Shown: positions 1 through 6,954, counted from the first letter of the stretch. The stretch: 13,531 bases of DNA from Desulfurococcaceae archaeon (GCA_020832865.1 JAJHRJ010000006.1:1-13531); one strand, 5' to 3'. Program-made: numbers and translations. The notes: generated from the letters alone by a model not told the origin.

Positions 1-466
1 CCTCGCAAGACGCCTTACTCGCCCCATAGACAGATACAGGTCTTAAAGGCGCGTCTTCGGGAAGAGGTCCTCCGGGTGTTTCACCATAAACTGTGCTTGA
101 AGACGCAAATACAACTTCTCTCACATCACCTATTCTCGAAGCCTCGAGAACATTAAACGTAGCAACAATATTCTCTCTGAAATGAATATCAGGGCTAGTT
201 GTACTAATGCGGACCTCGGGGTTAGCCGCGTAATGAAACACTACTTCGATATCTCTAAGGGCTTTTCTCACCTCCTCAAAGTTCTTTATATCAATATTTA
301 CAAACTCCACGTTTTTGCTCTTTAAGTGGTGTTTAATGTTCTCAATACTCCCAGAACTCAGGTTATCAATAACTCTAATGCTGTAGCCAAGCTCTACTAG
401 CCTGTCAACTAGGTGACTTCCAATAAACCCTGCTCCACCAGTAACTGCTATGTACAGATCCCTCAC
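1..466 (-). CDS. NAD-dependent sugar-nucleotide epimerase/dehydratase (GalE-like extended SDR), C-terminus beyond window
   Basis: The 155 visible residues are the N-terminal Rossmann half of an extended short-chain dehydrogenase/reductase. TGGAGFIGS (residues 9-17) is the dinucleotide-binding glycine motif. VIDN, with Asp34 after the second beta strand, favours NAD over NADP. ASSSTVYG (121-128) supplies the catalytic Ser/Thr region, and YGASK (147-151) holds the catalytic Tyr and Lys. Family knowledge: such enzymes interconvert or dehydrate UDP- or dTDP-sugars for glycans. UDP-glucose 4-epimerase is the commonest annotation, but the substrate cannot be set from this half. The start is GTG at 466, preceded by a GGTGG ribosome site. 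An in-frame stop upstream at 488-490 leaves no better start. The gene lies 84 nt downstream of the helicase gene on the same strand and probably has its own promoter. The remaining half is off the left edge. Confidence 0.9.
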   Translation of the reverse strand, partial: MRDLYIAVTGGAGFIGSHLVDRLVELGYSIRVIDNLSSGSIENIKHHLKSKNVEFVNIDIKNFEEVRKALRDIEVVFHYAANPEVRISTTSPDIHFRENIVATFNVLEASRIGDVREVVFASSSTVYGETPGGPLPEDAPLRPVSVYGASKASCE

Positions 467-499
467 CCACCTAGTTAGTAATTTAACCTAAACGCGTTT

Positions 500-526
500 C
501 TTCGGTTTTTTATGTTTTAAATTTGA
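500..526 (-). promoter_or_regulatory. Putative TATA-type promoter of the epimerase gene
   Basis: Read on the minus strand, an AAATTTAAAACAT element (about 525-513) followed by an A-rich run resembles an archaeal TATA box. Transcription would begin about 25 nt further on, near 493, giving a leader of roughly 27 nt that contains the GGTGG ribosome site before GTG 466. It sits in the 84-nt gap after the helicase stop. No BRE was tested. Confidence 0.4.
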
Positions 527-550
527 GAGATGGCCGAGAGGACTAAATAA

Positions 551-2833
551 CTACACGAGAGGACTTCCGTATTTGCTCGTTAATGGCGACTCCTCCACGG
601 GTTTTCCACGATAGAGTGCGTTTTTAAGCACGTATAGCGCTTTCCTCCGAGAGAGTACTCTGTTATTGTTACCGCAGTATGGGCTGTATATACATCTTGG
701 ACAGCCATCTTCACAATTACACTTACTCACTATTTCATATACGACTCTGAGGGTTCTTTCCAGTCTCTCATAGAGAAGTTTCGAGAGACCACTACCACCT
801 ACTACAGCATCGTATACAGCTATATCTCCACTAGGATAACTCACACCACCAAGATCAGTGAGCCCCGCACCAATAGTTACTCTACTAGCAGATATAGTCG
901 CGTGCTCAATAGCGTGATACGCCTCTGCACACCCCCCGACACCGAGCTCGCTGTACTCTGGGAGTTTGAAGAGAGCTGCCCTCGTGACATACTTGTAGAC
1001 TAGGGGAGATGAGAGCTCAACGGTAGTGATTACTTCGCCGCTGTATGAGTCCCTTACAATGTATTTATCAACTACTAGTTCAAGAAGCACTCTACTGTAA
1101 TTAACTTTAAAGCCAAACTCCGAGGTCCTCTCTACTAAAACCTCGTAATCTGCAATGTCTACTGTGTAAAGTGGCCTCGTATAGACTTCAATATCTTCTT
1201 TAATCCTCTTAACTCTAGCTTGCTTTTTCTCTAAGTCTAGTGCTATAACCTTGTATGGGGTTTTAGAATATAGGTAAATAGCCCCCGGATACAGCTCTAG
1301 TACGGCCAGTGGGAGTTCACGCGTTGCTATAACTTCTCCGACTTCTTCATCAACAACCTCGATCTCGGGGCCTGTGGACCTGATACTAGATCTCTCAGTG
1401 AAGAGCCTCCTGGCCCTTGTGTAGTTCACTGCTATATGTGAACCATACAACTTTGCTACCCTGTCAACTACTAAGTCATTTATAACTCGCACCCACTCTG
1501 CAGGGAGGCTATTTACACGTGCACGTCCAGCTTGAAGGAGATAAGCTATTACGTGTGTCTTTAACACCTCCTCGTTGAGGGGCTCAATAATGCTCGGCGT
1601 TAGCTCCTGGTCGAAGAACTCCTCTGGGCGATTAGCGTAGTAGGCGTCTATTGGGTCGTCCGCTAGCACTGTTATGACATACCCCTTTCCCCGCCTCCCC
1701 GCTCTACCAGCTCTCTGCAAATACTTCACGTAGGATGGAGCTGGCGCGGCCATTACTACAGCGTCTATTGTTCCAATATCAATACCCAGTTCTAGTGTTG
1801 GCGTTGAAATTACTCCATTTATTTTGCCCTGTCTCAGCTGTTCTTCGACGCTCTTTCTAATCTCCTGTGATAAGCCGGCTCTATGAACGCCTATTTTCAC
1901 CTCGTGCTTCTTCTCAATAGTCCTTGCTAAAACCTCAGCCATTTGCTGACTATCTACAAATACTACAAACTTCAAGTTGTTCTCCGCTAGAAATGAGACA
2001 ATGTGTGAAGTCACTGTCCACCTGCTTAGAAGACCTGCAGAGACTAGTATATGAACTGCAGTTCCCCTTCTCAATAGGCTTCCCTGCACGACCTTGAACT
2101 TCTCCTCAAAAATACTCTCCGCGAAATCTCTCGGATTAGCGATCGTGGCTGATGATGCTATGAATTGTGGACTCATCTTCTTAAATAACTTAACTCTGTG
2201 CACTAAGTGGTGTAAGTGAGATCCCAAAACCCCCTCATAGACGTGTAACTCATCGAAGACAAAAAACCTCGCATTCTCAATAAACCTCCTAACGTGTGGA
2301 CTGTAAACTAGCCCAACATGTATCATATCCGGGTTTGACACAATTATCGATGGGGGGATATGGGCTATTTTTCTACGTTGATGCTGAGACGTGTCGCCAT
2401 CATATATTCCCACGCTAAGCGTCTTGTAAACTAAGTACTCTGAGAACCTCTTAACCTGATCCCTGGCTAACGCCTTAGTCGGGTAAGCTACAATGGCGTA
2501 CGGGTACTTCTTCTCATTACTAGTCAAAACAGCCTTAGCTAACGGTATGAAAAAAGCCTCCGTCTTCCCCGTCCCAGTTCCCGCGACTATTACTACGTTC
2601 TCGCCATTCAAGATCTCCCTGTAGGCATCGTATTGAAATCTATATAGTCTCCTAATACCGCGTTTTTCGAGGACTCTTATTAGTGGCCCAGGTAAATCCA
2701 AGCTGTAAATGTCTGGTCCAGGTTCAGGCTCACCAGTCATCTCTACTCTCTCATATATAACTCCAACTTCTCGAGTACCACACGCGCGCGCTAGGTACTC
2801 ATTTAAGCTATTGGTTAAACTATCAGTGAACAA
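551..2833 (-). CDS. MrfA/Hrq1-like superfamily 2 DNA helicase with C-terminal DUF1998 cysteine cluster
   Basis: A 760-aa SF2 helicase. Visible motifs are a Q-motif-like RFQ (66-68), Walker A AGTGTGKT (84-91), motif Ia PTKALARDQ (118-126), motif II DELH (194-197), motif III SAT (228-230), motif V STPTLELGIDIG (343-354) and motif VI QRAGRAGR (373-380). The C-terminus carries Cys705, 707, 711, 714 and 720, the metal-binding cluster of the DUF1998/MrfA domain. Family knowledge: Bacillus MrfA (YprA) and yeast Hrq1 are ATP-dependent 3'-5' DNA helicases linked to repair of crosslinks and bulky adducts. An archaeal repair role is inference. The start is TTG at 2833: upstream there is no usable start before the in-frame stop at 2864-2866, and the first ATG (residue 32) would shorten the N-terminus. 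The birA gene ends 58 nt upstream on the same strand, so co-transcription is likely. Confidence 0.9.
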   Translation of the reverse strand: MFTDSLTNSLNEYLARACGTREVGVIYERVEMTGEPEPGPDIYSLDLPGPLIRVLEKRGIRRLYRFQYDAYREILNGENVVIVAGTGTGKTEAFFIPLAKAVLTSNEKKYPYAIVAYPTKALARDQVKRFSEYLVYKTLSVGIYDGDTSQHQRRKIAHIPPSIIVSNPDMIHVGLVYSPHVRRFIENARFFVFDELHVYEGVLGSHLHHLVHRVKLFKKMSPQFIASSATIANPRDFAESIFEEKFKVVQGSLLRRGTAVHILVSAGLLSRWTVTSHIVSFLAENNLKFVVFVDSQQMAEVLARTIEKKHEVKIGVHRAGLSQEIRKSVEEQLRQGKINGVISTPTLELGIDIGTIDAVVMAAPAPSYVKYLQRAGRAGRRGKGYVITVLADDPIDAYYANRPEEFFDQELTPSIIEPLNEEVLKTHVIAYLLQAGRARVNSLPAEWVRVINDLVVDRVAKLYGSHIAVNYTRARRLFTERSSIRSTGPEIEVVDEEVGEVIATRELPLAVLELYPGAIYLYSKTPYKVIALDLEKKQARVKRIKEDIEVYTRPLYTVDIADYEVLVERTSEFGFKVNYSRVLLELVVDKYIVRDSYSGEVITTVELSSPLVYKYVTRAALFKLPEYSELGVGGCAEAYHAIEHATISASRVTIGAGLTDLGGVSYPSGDIAVYDAVVGGSGLSKLLYERLERTLRVVYEIVSKCNCEDGCPRCIYSPYCGNNNRVLSRRKALYVLKNALYRGKPVEESPLTSKYGSPLV

Positions 2834-2891
2834 AACACATACCCATGTTAGATAAGTACTTGACTAATCTAGAGTGAGTGATCGTATTCAC

Positions 2892-3812
2892 TTATAGATA
2901 CTTTAACTCGTATACCTCTGTACTTGATAACTTAACTTTCTCTACTCCCGTGTCAACTACGAGGTCTCCAGTCTCTGTTACACCTATAACCTTCCCCGTA
3001 ATGGCGCCGTCCCCTAATACTAGTACTGCTACTCGCCTTCCAAGTGTCTCTAAAAGCTCTAAGTACTGAGCCTGTAATTTCTTGTAGTTCTCAATATACT
3101 TCTCTATTCTCCCCATTACACCTGAGAGATATGATATTATTCTATTTCTCGGTACTAATTTACCAGTTATATTCTTTAGGCTCACAGCTTTCTCTAACTT
3201 CGGATCATTATTAACGTTTATGCCTATTCCCGCATACACGTGAAGCCTGTTCTTGTAGTACTCTCCCTCAATTATAATTCCAGCTAGCTTTCCCCTGTTA
3301 ACAACTATGTCATTTGGCCACTTGATCTTAGCGTCAACGCTAAACTTCTCCTTAAACAGCTCACAGAGAATTACGGGAATAGCTATTGGCAAGTACTGAG
3401 CTATTTGCTCCTCTAGCGGGAATTTAAAAGTGATCCAGACGCCACCAAGATCACTTATCCACTCTTTACCGTGTCTACCATAGCCGTGTACCTGGTACTC
3501 CGCCACTACTATACTCCATGACGGTAATCTCTTTGCAACGTGCATTGTAGAGCCAACTATGGTCTTGTAGATGTAGCTCCATCCCCACGGTTTTATTCTA
3601 GACGGGTTATCTCCAGCTAACCATATCACACTGGAGTCTTCAACTCTGATAAGGTAGTTTTTCCTCATCTCGTCTATAATAGCTGAGATCTCAGTAGCTT
3701 GTACTCCGAGCTCGCCTGAGAGCTCATCTAAGTCAACTACTTCGCGTTTACTCAGCTCCTCTAGTACTCTGAGCTTAAATATAGTCTTAGAGTCTAGTAG
3801 TTTTTGCTCCAC
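2892..3812 (-). CDS. birA: Biotin-[acetyl-CoA-carboxylase] ligase BirA with N-terminal helix-turn-helix-like domain
   Basis: A 306-aa biotin-protein ligase, which makes biotinyl-AMP from biotin and ATP and attaches biotin to a carrier-protein lysine. The catalytic domain begins near residue 80. Its adenylate/biotin loop is GYGRHG (110-115), corresponding to GRGRRG in E. coli BirA. KWPND (164-168), GKLAGI (174-179) and GIGIN (195-199) are textbook family motifs, and an SH3-like C-terminal domain spans about 258-303. Residues 10-68 look like a winged helix (LDELSGELGVQATEISAII), as in bifunctional BirA repressors; DNA binding is inferred. The GTG start at 3812 lies 3 nt after AAGGTGAG, a strong ribosome site. 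It overlaps the preceding cysteine-cluster gene by 19 nt, implying translational coupling. The biotin-accepting protein is not encoded in this window. Confidence 0.93.
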   Translation of the reverse strand: MEQKLLDSKTIFKLRVLEELSKREVVDLDELSGELGVQATEISAIIDEMRKNYLIRVEDSSVIWLAGDNPSRIKPWGWSYIYKTIVGSTMHVAKRLPSWSIVVAEYQVHGYGRHGKEWISDLGGVWITFKFPLEEQIAQYLPIAIPVILCELFKEKFSVDAKIKWPNDIVVNRGKLAGIIIEGEYYKNRLHVYAGIGINVNNDPKLEKAVSLKNITGKLVPRNRIISYLSGVMGRIEKYIENYKKLQAQYLELLETLGRRVAVLVLGDGAITGKVIGVTETGDLVVDTGVEKVKLSSTEVYELKYL

Positions 3813-4468
3813 TTTCTCACCTTGACTAGAACCTTATCTAGATTTAATCTTGAGGGTAGCTCGGGGAAGTAGCTTCTTAAGAACTCGTAGAGGCTTATAA
3901 CCCGTGCACCTGGGACGCTAGGCTTAATGTTCACTAATCCCTCCCTCCACAGTACCGAGAGCAGGTATAGGAGAAGTAGCCTAATGTTCTCAGCTTCAAC
4001 TGATGCTAAGTACTCGTCCCGCAGGTAGTGTACAAGTACACTGTGCTTTCCACTATACTTCTCTAAAACCTCCTTGTCTCTCCTAACAATATAGCACGCT
4101 AGGCTTAATCCGTAGTCCGCCTCTGCGGTGATATATCTATTTACATCATCAATACTATACCTCACGTGACGTGGTATGTACGGAAATGACCTGCATATGT
4201 ATGGCTTATATATGTAGTGTATTGAGCACTTATTGTCAAGTAAAAATGGGCACTTAGAGTTCTCATTAAGGTGAAGTATGTAGCTAAAAGCTATATTAAC
4301 ACCACTAATAGCGTCGTAAACAGTGTATCCAGGGGTAAATTTTACTTCTACACCTATGATTTCACTAAGCTCCCTCAGAACAATTCCCTCATGAGGTAAA
4401 AGAGATATTGGGGACAGCTTACAGCACTCCCCGCACATGTTGCATTTAAAAACGGGAATTGCCTGCAA
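3794..4468 (-). CDS. YkgJ-family (CxxCxxCC) cysteine-cluster protein
   Basis: A 224-aa protein with the CxxCxxCC signature of the YkgJ/UPF0153 family at Cys9, Cys12, Cys15 and Cys16. Further cysteines lie at 73, 81, 92 and 125, in the context CPF-x5-C and KPYICRSFP, also typical of the family. The cluster probably binds zinc or an Fe-S centre; the biochemical role is unknown. The C-terminal half (about 130-224) is helical and basic and I do not recognise it. The start is TTG at 4468, about 10 nt after a GGGGGTGA ribosome site, with an in-frame stop at 4478-4480 upstream. CTG at 4474 is the only alternative. It lies 20 nt after nadM and overlaps birA by 19 nt, so it is an internal operon gene. 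Confidence 0.85.
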   Translation of the reverse strand: MQAIPVFKCNMCGECCKLSPISLLPHEGIVLRELSEIIGVEVKFTPGYTVYDAISGVNIAFSYILHLNENSKCPFLLDNKCSIHYIYKPYICRSFPYIPRHVRYSIDDVNRYITAEADYGLSLACYIVRRDKEVLEKYSGKHSVLVHYLRDEYLASVEAENIRLLLLYLLSVLWREGLVNIKPSVPGARVISLYEFLRSYFPELPSRLNLDKVLVKVRKWSKNY

Positions 4469-4488
4469 AACCAGGCGTCACCCCCTCA

Positions 4489-5031
4489 CTAAACCGCTAC
4501 GTAGTATCCTGGAAGCCTCTCAGTATAGAGTGCTCTCACTCTCTCAACTCCACCTATTTCCTCGATGAACTCAGCGACAGGTAGTGGCACATATTTTCTC
4601 CACTCATCACTTCCACTAGCCATTAGTCTCCTTATAACGCTGCCTCTAAGTATTTCCCTGTTAAAAGCTGGGGGTTCACTCACCTTATAACCCTCCTCGG
4701 TGAAAAGCCTGCGGATGATAGGGTTAAGAGTGACAACCACATCGAAAGCAGGACTATATAGCTTCACGTAGTGGACAGCTGTCTTATTAACCTCTAGTGT
4801 TGGCAGAGTAACAGTAATGATCCTTGATAAGTCATACCCTCTCCACTTGAGAGCTCTGCGAACCATTTCAATTCTCTCTCCCGCTGTAAAGGGGTTCTCG
4901 GGCGTATGGCTTTGACTAGCCATGCCTACAACAATGATAACTTCGCTGTGAGCTGAAAGACAGTGCTCTATAGTGTGTAAGTGCCCATAGTGAAGTGGCT
5001 GAAACCTCGCTATCATTAAACACCTGGACAC
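4489..5031 (-). CDS. nadM: Nicotinamide-nucleotide adenylyltransferase (archaeal NMNAT)
   Basis: A 180-aa archaeal NMN adenylyltransferase, which transfers AMP from ATP to nicotinamide mononucleotide to form NAD+. ARFQPLHYGH (8-17) contains the HxGH nucleotidyltransferase motif (His14, His17). SHTPENPFTAGERIEMV (41-57) is the highly conserved archaeal NMNAT segment. RGSVIRRLM (129-137) replaces the usual ISGTEIR-type motif that binds ATP phosphates. The length fits the family. The start is GTG at 5031, 6 nt after GGTGG. An in-frame ATG at 5016, 4 nt after AGGTG, is possible but would shorten the first beta strand, so GTG is preferred. It is the first gene of the likely nadM-ykgJ-birA-helicase operon. 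Confidence 0.93.
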   Translation of the reverse strand: MSRCLMIARFQPLHYGHLHTIEHCLSAHSEVIIVVGMASQSHTPENPFTAGERIEMVRRALKWRGYDLSRIITVTLPTLEVNKTAVHYVKLYSPAFDVVVTLNPIIRRLFTEEGYKVSEPPAFNREILRGSVIRRLMASGSDEWRKYVPLPVAEFIEEIGGVERVRALYTERLPGYYVAV

Positions 5032-5061
5032 ACAATACCACCATGCTTAGTATTGTGAAAG

Positions 5062-5074
5062 CTTTATTTTATGC
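5062..5074 (-). promoter_or_regulatory. nadM: Putative TATA box of the nadM operon
   Basis: On the minus strand, GCATAAAATAAAG centred near 5067 resembles an archaeal TATA box. Transcription starting about 25 nt away, near 5042, would give a leader of about 11 nt that still includes the GGTGG ribosome site (5042-5038) before GTG 5031. Confidence 0.4.
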
Positions 5075-5107
5075 TCCAAGTGACTGGTACTAATAGCATT
5101 AAATTAA

Positions 5108-5131
5108 AACATTGTATAGAACATTGTATAG
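5108..5131. repeat. Perfect 12-bp tandem repeat (two copies)
   Basis: AACATTGTATAG occurs twice head to tail (5108-5119 and 5120-5131) and is followed by a partial TTATAG. It lies between the 59-codon gene and nadM, about 40 nt upstream of the putative nadM TATA box. Two 12-bp direct repeats spaced by about one helical turn could bind a dimeric regulator; that is inference. Confidence 0.6.
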
Positions 5132-5198
5132 TTATAGAGTAAGCGCTGTCCTTATAGACGTGATCACGGTTACCTTTAACTAGAACTAAGTAAACACT

Positions 5199-5378
5199 CT
5201 ACTTACAGTTCGCCTTCAAGATATCATTTATTAGCTCTTCACCGCCGACACCGCTGAGAATTTCACGCAGATCTCTTCTAAGCTTATCTATGTTCTCCCT
5301 GCTCCAGCACACCCTATGAACGTCGAGTAGAACATTTCTCAGAAACTGCGAGTCGATCTTTACACTCCGAGTGCTCAT
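5199..5378 (-). CDS. Small hypothetical protein, 59 aa
   Basis: An ATG-initiated reading frame of 59 codons ending in TAG, which I do not recognise. The protein begins MSTRSVKIDSQFLRN and ends ILKANCK. It is charged and leucine-rich with heptad-like spacing around residues 28-56, suggesting two amphipathic helices. There are two cysteines (24 and 58), no membrane segment and no signal peptide. Support for a real gene: codon use like its neighbours (AGA/AGG Arg, ATA Ile), an AT-rich promoter with a TATA box about 85 nt upstream, and a palindrome at the expected transcription start. It stands alone on the minus strand, about 170 nt upstream of nadM. It could be a small regulator binding nearby repeats, or a spurious frame; homologues were not checked. 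Confidence 0.5.
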   Translation of the reverse strand: MSTRSVKIDSQFLRNVLLDVHRVCWSRENIDKLRRDLREILSGVGGEELINDILKANCK

Positions 5379-5435
5379 GTAAATTTACCCACTAATCCTA
5401 CAAGCTAACAATGCGTGTAGTGAATAGGTGAGATC

Positions 5436-5468
5436 TCTTCTAAGAAGATATTTAAAGCTTTATAAAGC
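5436..5468 (-). promoter_or_regulatory. Putative promoter with overlapping palindromic operator for the 59-codon gene
   Basis: On the minus strand, CTTTATAAAG (5467-5458) is a good archaeal TATA box. Transcription would start about 25 nt away, near 5437. Exactly there is the 13-bp palindrome TCTTCT-A-AGAAGA (5436-5448). A palindrome over the start site is a typical position for archaeal repressors. The predicted leader to ATG 5378 is about 58 nt. Confidence 0.45.
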
Positions 5469-5745
5469 ACTTATATGCACTCCCACTTCACAACTCCATG
5501 TAGAGCTTATAGTACAAAACTACCGTGTCAGCGATATATGTTGTAGTATAGATGATAAAAACACAAAATTACAGATCTAGTGGCTGGACCATGTGTATTG
5601 TACTGTGTGCCCGCTACAGCCCTCCACTTCTCAATATGTAGTAAAGAGCATGCTTATGAAATTAGACTATATAGGCGTGTTTTCAAACAATTTTATCATG
5701 GTACCTATAAAGATAGCATATAGAGATCTGTGAGCTGATTGTACT

Positions 5746-5767
5746 TACTATGTTTAGTTACATAGTA
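5746..5767 (-). terminator. Perfect 8-bp stem-loop just after the malK-like stop codon
   Basis: TACTATGT and ACATAGTA form a perfect 8-bp inverted repeat around a 6-nt loop, beginning 5 nt after the stop of the ATPase gene in the direction of transcription. There is no strong T-run after it. It may therefore be a 3'-end stabilising or processing hairpin rather than a classical archaeal terminator. Confidence 0.4.
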
Positions 5768-5772
5768 TCTCT

Positions 5773-6948
5773 CTATATTACTAACTTTCCTGTTTTCTTG
5801 TCGAATACTAGAGCCCTCTTAAGATCTAATTTTAAATATACTTCATCACCAGGCGATATTTTCATTTCTGGGCGTGTTCTTGCTTTTACGAGCTCTGAGC
5901 CTAGTAGTACAGTAGTGATAACCTCTGAGCCGAGGGGTTCAGTTACTTCTACTTTTGACTTTGCAACACCAATTTCTAGTTCAGGCTTAGTCTTAACTAT
6001 TTCAATGTGTTCGGGTCGGATTCCCAGAAGGAATTCTCTTCCACTTTTCATGAGTAGCTCAGCGTATTTTGGTGCTAGTGGTATTTCTACTACATCCGCG
6101 CATCTCAGCTTAAATCGCGTAGAGACCTCCCCTTCTCCTATAATGCCGCCACTATATTCTACAGGAACCTTATACGTGTGACTAGTTGACTGCTCCTCAA
6201 GGATACATGATACTAGATTCATAGGTGGAGAGCCAATAAATGTCGCTACAAAGGTGTCTAAGGGCTTGTAATAAAGCTCATCCGGTGTACCCACCTGTAA
6301 GACTTTACCTTTATTCATTACAGCTATTCTATCAGCCATACTCATGGCTTCCACTTGATCGTGTGTAACGTAGACTGTTGTTATTCCAAGGGTTTTCTGA
6401 AGTTTTTTGAGTTCACTTCTCATAGCAACTCTTAACTTAGCATCAAGGTTACTGAGAGGCTCGTCGAGAAGCCAAACTCTAGGTCTCCTCACTAGAGCTC
6501 TCGCTAAGGCAACACGCTGTTGCTCTCCACCACTTAGCTGTGAGGGATACCGTTTAAGTAACTCCTCGATATTTAGTAGCTTTGCTACTTCAATAACCCT
6601 TTTCCTTATGTCTTCTTTTGATAGCTTCAATTCTCTTCTCCTCACACTTAGTGGGAAAGCTATATTGTCAAATACACTCATGTGCGGATATAGCGCGTAG
6701 TTCTGAAAGACCATTGCAACGTCTCTATCTTTAGGTGGAAGATGTGTAACTACTTTATCGTCTATTAGAACATCTCCCTCATCTGGAAACTCTAGTCCAG
6801 CTATAATTCTGAGAACAGTGGTTTTACCGCATCCCGAAGGACCTAGAAGTGAGAAAAACTCCTTATCACTAATATTAAGGCTAACGCGGTTAACTGCGAT
6901 CACCTTACCAAATCTCTTAACAACATCCCTGAGCTCAACTTTCGCCAT
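5773..6948 (-). CDS. ABC transporter ATP-binding subunit, MalK/UgpC (CUT1) type
   Basis: A 391-aa sugar-type ABC ATPase. Visible are Walker A GPSGCGKT (36-43), Q-loop Gln82 in FQNYALYPHM, signature LSGGEQQR (138-145), Walker B VWLLDEP (158-164) and H-loop His196 in THDQ. The C-terminal third (about 235-391) is a TOBE/OB-fold regulatory region ending with the family segment LLGIRPEHIE. Family knowledge: this subunit powers import of maltodextrins, other oligosaccharides or glycerol phosphate through CUT1 permeases and sits on the inner membrane face. The substrate is not fixed by sequence. It starts at ATG 6948, 153 nt downstream of the GH57 gene and beyond a poly-T terminator, so a separate promoter is likely. 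No permease or binding protein is nearby, suggesting one ATPase shared by several transporters, as known for MsmK/MalK. Confidence 0.92.
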   Translation of the reverse strand: MAKVELRDVVKRFGKVIAVNRVSLNISDKEFFSLLGPSGCGKTTVLRIIAGLEFPDEGDVLIDDKVVTHLPPKDRDVAMVFQNYALYPHMSVFDNIAFPLSVRRRELKLSKEDIRKRVIEVAKLLNIEELLKRYPSQLSGGEQQRVALARALVRRPRVWLLDEPLSNLDAKLRVAMRSELKKLQKTLGITTVYVTHDQVEAMSMADRIAVMNKGKVLQVGTPDELYYKPLDTFVATFIGSPPMNLVSCILEEQSTSHTYKVPVEYSGGIIGEGEVSTRFKLRCADVVEIPLAPKYAELLMKSGREFLLGIRPEHIEIVKTKPELEIGVAKSKVEVTEPLGSEVITTVLLGSELVKARTRPEMKISPGDEVYLKLDLKRALVFDKKTGKLVI

Positions 6949-6954
6949 AGAGTG

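Larger units (their letters stand above)
5379..5772. other. 394-nt non-coding stretch between the malK-like gene and the 59-codon gene
   Basis: I see no convincing gene here. The longest frames are short, including a 29-codon plus-strand frame at 5552-5641 with no ribosome site or recognisable product. The stretch contains the promoter and palindrome of the 59-codon gene (5436-5468), a bulged inverted repeat (5579-5628) and a perfect stem-loop directly after the ATPase gene (5746-5767). It is AT-rich and has no RNA signature I can name. Confidence 0.5.

Noticed and set aside
520..550. Possible tRNA-like start (GATGGCCGAGAGG) in the gap beside the helicase
   Set aside because: No acceptor stem, anticodon arm or T-arm follows; the sequence runs into the helicase 3' end.
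5159..5168. 10-bp palindrome CGTGATCACG
   Set aside because: Short and not placed at a promoter or start; expected by chance at this size.
5552..5641. 29-codon plus-strand frame in the intergenic island
   Set aside because: No ribosome site, no recognisable product, and the sequence is compatible with non-coding DNA.
5750..6181. 143-codon plus-strand frame opposite the malK-like gene
   Set aside because: Serine-rich shadow of the ATPase C-terminal domain; the minus frame has clear family motifs.
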